Source: Wuchereria bancrofti (taxonomy: Eukaryota; Nematoda; Chromadorea; Rhabditida; Onchocercidae). From it: a stretch of DNA of 64,000 nt. A program made the position numbers and the translations under genes. Positions 63,813-64,000 of this stretch are shown in pieces. Location: assembly GCA_005281725.1 (NCBI GenBank), contig SSBO01000009.1, positions 7,874,303 to 7,938,302 of the forward strand, read 5' to 3'. The notes under the pieces were generated by a model. The model worked only from the letters and a program-made list of their open reading frames with translations. It was not told the origin of the DNA and ran no database searches. Positions within the stretch are counted from its first letter, which is position 1, and every line of letters begins with the position of its first letter.

Positions 63813-64000
63813 CGAAGTCTGAACCATTCCATAAATATGGTAATTCAGCATATATGAATAAACCTTTTACTAATGAAATCATTAGCATAGAGTTGAGATT
63901 AGCACAGAGTTGAGTTTGAAATTTTTATTTCAAGGCTTCAATTAACAACCCGGATGTTCAGCTGATTAGGCATAATTGGTCTGTATCCAGACTCCAATAG
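63813..64000. other. 3' flank of capg-1
   Basis: Holds the capg-1 3' UTR and poly(A) signal. Nothing else is recognisable before the window ends. Confidence 0.5.
63857..63862 (+). terminator. capg-1: poly(A) signal AATAAA of capg-1
   Basis: AATAAA lies 45 nt past the TAG at 63810-63812, a typical short nematode 3' UTR. It supports the last exon chosen over earlier stops. Confidence 0.6.

Overview
The window looks like nuclear DNA from a nematode, most likely a spirurid or filarial (clade III) worm. It is strongly AT-rich. Genes are split by short-to-medium introns with GTAAGT/GTTTGT-type donors and TTTCAG/TTTTAG acceptors. Three genes have an acceptor 0-6 nt before the start codon, as expected for spliced-leader trans-splicing or a short spliced 5' UTR. 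The two genes I can name with certainty are clear animal orthologues. I saw no bacterial, viral or transposon coding capacity. The species call is inference.

Layout. (1) 1-6184, minus strand: 14 exons of an EHBP1/EHBP-1 orthologue (NT-C2 domain, then CH domain), running off the left edge before its C-terminal bMERB domain. (2) 6185-18093: AT-rich intergenic DNA with minor repeats and no convincing gene. (3) 18094-34983: a 2,516-bp inverted repeat (arms 18094-20609 and 32468-34983) around an 11,858-bp unique spacer. Paired ORF coordinates always sum to 53,077, so the arms are collinear without indels, and every segment I compared was identical. (4) 34984-41690: intergenic, with one weak secreted-protein candidate. 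(5) 41691-45143, minus strand: an intronless 1,150-residue, apparently disordered protein that I do not recognise. (6) 45144-51385: intergenic, with a miRNA-precursor-sized hairpin and a 30-bp minisatellite. (7) 51386-54322, plus strand: an 8-exon divergent rhodopsin-like GPCR. (8) 55960-63812, plus strand: a 20-exon condensin subunit G (NCAPG/CAPG-1) gene.

The most interesting part is region 3. Each arm carries a three-exon gene whose product has a textbook BH3 motif (I-A-R-Q-L-R-D-M-A-D-R-F) and a C-terminal hydrophobic/amphipathic tail. The spacer holds a third gene, on the minus strand, with its own BH3 motif (I-A-E-Q-L-Q-R-L-A-D-N-F) in an exon bounded by introns of the same phases (1 and 0). 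The window therefore appears to hold a local cluster of three BH3-only (EGL-1/Bim/Bmf-like) cell-death activator genes, two of them sequence-identical and convergent. In animals, BH3-only proteins bind Bcl-2 family proteins (CED-9 in nematodes) and trigger apoptosis. C. elegans has EGL-1 and CED-13. A duplicated BH3-only locus inside a near-perfect palindrome would be new to me. Because the arms match even in homopolymer length, an assembly artefact must be excluded.
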